7,498 nucleotides of DNA from DATKPC01 sp035524275 (GTDB lineage: Bacteria; Pseudomonadota; Gammaproteobacteria; Burkholderiales; Burkholderiaceae_F). The stretch spans positions 1 through 7,498 of the forward strand of contig DATKPC010000013.1 in the NCBI GenBank assembly GCA_035524275.1. Reading direction: 5' to 3'. Under the pieces are notes generated by a model. The model saw only the letters and a program-made list of their open reading frames with translations. It made no database searches and had not been told where the DNA came from. Of this stretch, positions 6,112 through 7,498 are shown one piece after another (position 1 is the stretch's first letter; each line of letters starts with the position of its first letter). Made by a program: the position numbers and the translations under genes.

Positions 6112-7498
6112 GACCGTCGTGACGGCGACAGCGTCGTTGCTCGCCGCCGCCGCGGCGCCACTCGCCGCGCCGACGGATCGGGTGTTCGACGCGCTGCCCG
6201 ACGCGCTGCTTCGCTTCGATCGCGCGCTGCGGGTCGTCTACGCCAACGCCGCGCTGCAGAAGGCGACCGCGCTGCCGCGCCGCGACTTCCTCGGACGCCG
6301 GCTCGGCGAGATCGAGCGTTTCGAGCCGTTCGCGCGCCTGTGGGACGGCGCCGTCGAGGGCGTCTTCGAGACGCTCGAGGAGCGTTCCTTCAAGTTCACG
6401 TTCCCGCACCCGACCGGCCACAAGAGCTTCGACGTCCGCCTCGTGCTGGAGCTCGCGGGCGACGGCCAGCCGACGCACGTGACGGCGCTGATGCGCGACG
6501 TCACGGTGCCGCGCGTCGCGCTGCGCGCCTCGCGCGAGGCCGATGCCTTCGTCGACACCGTGATGGCATCGGCGCAGATCGGCATCGCGGTCCTCGACGC
6601 GAACCTGCGCCTGCGGGAATGGAACGCCTATCTCGAGCAGATGACCGGCGTGCCGGCGGCGGACGTGAGCGGGCGGTGCCTCGACGACGCGTTCGACTTC
6701 TCGCGCGAGCCGCAGATGCTGCAGACGCTGGCGCGCATGCGCGCGGGCGAGGTGCGCGGTTCGCAGCAGGCGGAGCTGCAGTTCCCGGCGGGCGCGCGGC
6801 CGTGGATCCGCGTGCGCACGTCGCCGCTGCACGACGGCCGCGGCCGCTTCAGCGGCGTGCTGCTCACGGCGGAGCGCATCGATCGCGAGCGCTTCGCCGA
6901 GACGTCGCTCGCGGCGCTGCGCCAGGCGCTCGATACGGCCGGTGAAATGGTCTTCGAGATCCAGCGCGACGGCCGCATCGTCGACGCCAACGAGACGGCG
7001 CTCGCCTGGCTCGGCTACAGCCGCGAGCAGCTGACCGACCTGCACCTCGCGGCGATCGACGTCGGCATCAGCGCGGAGCGGTTCGGCGATCTGCTGGAGG
7101 CGCTCGGCGTGCGCGGCGCCTACCAGGGCGAGGCGCGCTACCGGACCCGCTTCGGCTCGGAGTTCCCGGTCGACGTCGTGCTGCAGCGGGTCGAACATGC
7201 CGGCCGCGAGTTCATCTTCATGCTCGCGCGCGACATCTCCGACCGCAAGCGCATCGAGACCGCGCTGGCCGACAACGCGGAGCGGTTCTCGACGGTGTTC
7301 AACGAAAGCCCGGTCGGCAACTTGCTGCTCGACCGCGCGTTTCGCGTCGTGACGATCAATCCGGCGACGGCGGGGCTGACCGGATATCGCGAGCACGATC
7401 TCGCCGGTCGCGACCCGGTGCTGCTGGTCCACCCGGAGGACGTCGACGTCATGGCGCGACTGCGTGACCGGATCCGCGGCGGCGCGCCGGTCGCGAGC
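6110..7498 (+). CDS. Multi-PAS sensory protein, 3' end outside the window
   Basis: Partial gene, 463 codons read open to the last base. The visible part is a tandem array of PAS sensor domains: PAS1 about 24-134 (RVFDALPDALLRFDRALRVV, ending VTALMRDVT), PAS2 about 146-256 (IGIAVLDANLRLREWN), PAS3 about 264-380 (MVFEIQRDGRIVDAN, ending in the typical FIFMLARDISDRKRIE linker), and PAS4 from about 387 (FSTVFNESPVGNLLLDRAFR), cut within its C-terminal part. No signal peptide or membrane helix is seen, so it is probably cytoplasmic. Such arrays bind small ligands, haem or flavin and usually feed a histidine kinase or a GGDEF/EAL cyclic-di-GMP enzyme; the output domain lies beyond the window. GTG at 6110 is chosen: GGGA lies 8 bases upstream and no ATG is available before PAS1. 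GTG at 6119 is the alternative. It lies 40 bases after the hydroxylase gene, so co-transcription is likely. Confidence 0.88.
   Translation, partial: MTVVTATASLLAAAAAPLAAPTDRVFDALPDALLRFDRALRVVYANAALQKATALPRRDFLGRRLGEIERFEPFARLWDGAVEGVFETLEERSFKFTFPHPTGHKSFDVRLVLELAGDGQPTHVTALMRDVTVPRVALRASREADAFVDTVMASAQIGIAVLDANLRLREWNAYLEQMTGVPAADVSGRCLDDAFDFSREPQMLQTLARMRAGEVRGSQQAELQFPAGARPWIRVRTSPLHDGRGRFSGVLLTAERIDRERFAETSLAALRQALDTAGEMVFEIQRDGRIVDANETALAWLGYSREQLTDLHLAAIDVGISAERFGDLLEALGVRGAYQGEARYRTRFGSEFPVDVVLQRVEHAGREFIFMLARDISDRKRIETALADNAERFSTVFNESPVGNLLLDRAFRVVTINPATAGLTGYREHDLAGRDPVLLVHPEDVDVMARLRDRIRGGAPVAS

Noticed and set aside
6089..7432. 447-codon open frame on the minus strand
   Set aside because: It is antisense to the PAS gene, whose translation shows clear PAS motifs throughout; the reverse product is low-complexity Arg/Ala/Glu/His.

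Overview
High-GC (roughly 70%) bacterial chromosome, most like a betaproteobacterium (Burkholderiales or a relative). This rests on base composition, a GabD very close in sequence to the E. coli enzyme, a bacterial prolyl-4-hydroxylase and a CCCCTC...GAGGGG hairpin repeat of a kind common in that class; it is an inference. There are seven protein genes, no RNA genes, no insertion sequence and no CRISPR. No gap between genes exceeds 190 bases.

Left part (94-2160, minus strand, read right to left): a compact three-gene unit. It encodes an ECF sigma factor, a cupin-domain protein of the ChrR anti-sigma type that overlaps the sigma gene by 8 bases, and a membrane-anchored alpha/beta hydrolase that starts at or just past the cupin stop. 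The cupin protein keeps the four metal ligands of its fold but has no cysteine/histidine zinc motif in its N-terminal sigma-binding part. The likely logic is a stress signal sensed by the cupin protein, release of the sigma factor, and expression of the unit including the hydrolase.

Middle (2345-4983, minus strand): a 329-residue protein of uncertain function that resembles, in the order and spacing of two sequence stretches, the PvcA/Dit1 isonitrile synthase family. Its upstream region is unusually organised: a good sigma70-type promoter, a tandem 9-base repeat inside the promoter spacer, and a GGTAG element repeated three times at an exact 30-base period. Upstream of it lies gabD, a succinate-semialdehyde dehydrogenase with all catalytic and substrate-binding residues.

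Right part (5164-7498, plus strand): diverging from gabD is a 2-oxoglutarate/Fe(II) prolyl 4-hydroxylase-like enzyme with a helical N-terminal extension. After 40 bases comes the start of a large multi-PAS sensor protein that runs off the window. Three whole PAS domains and part of a fourth are visible; the output domain is not.

The least explained parts are the PvcA/Dit1-like gene with its patterned promoter and the unusual ECF/cupin/hydrolase unit.
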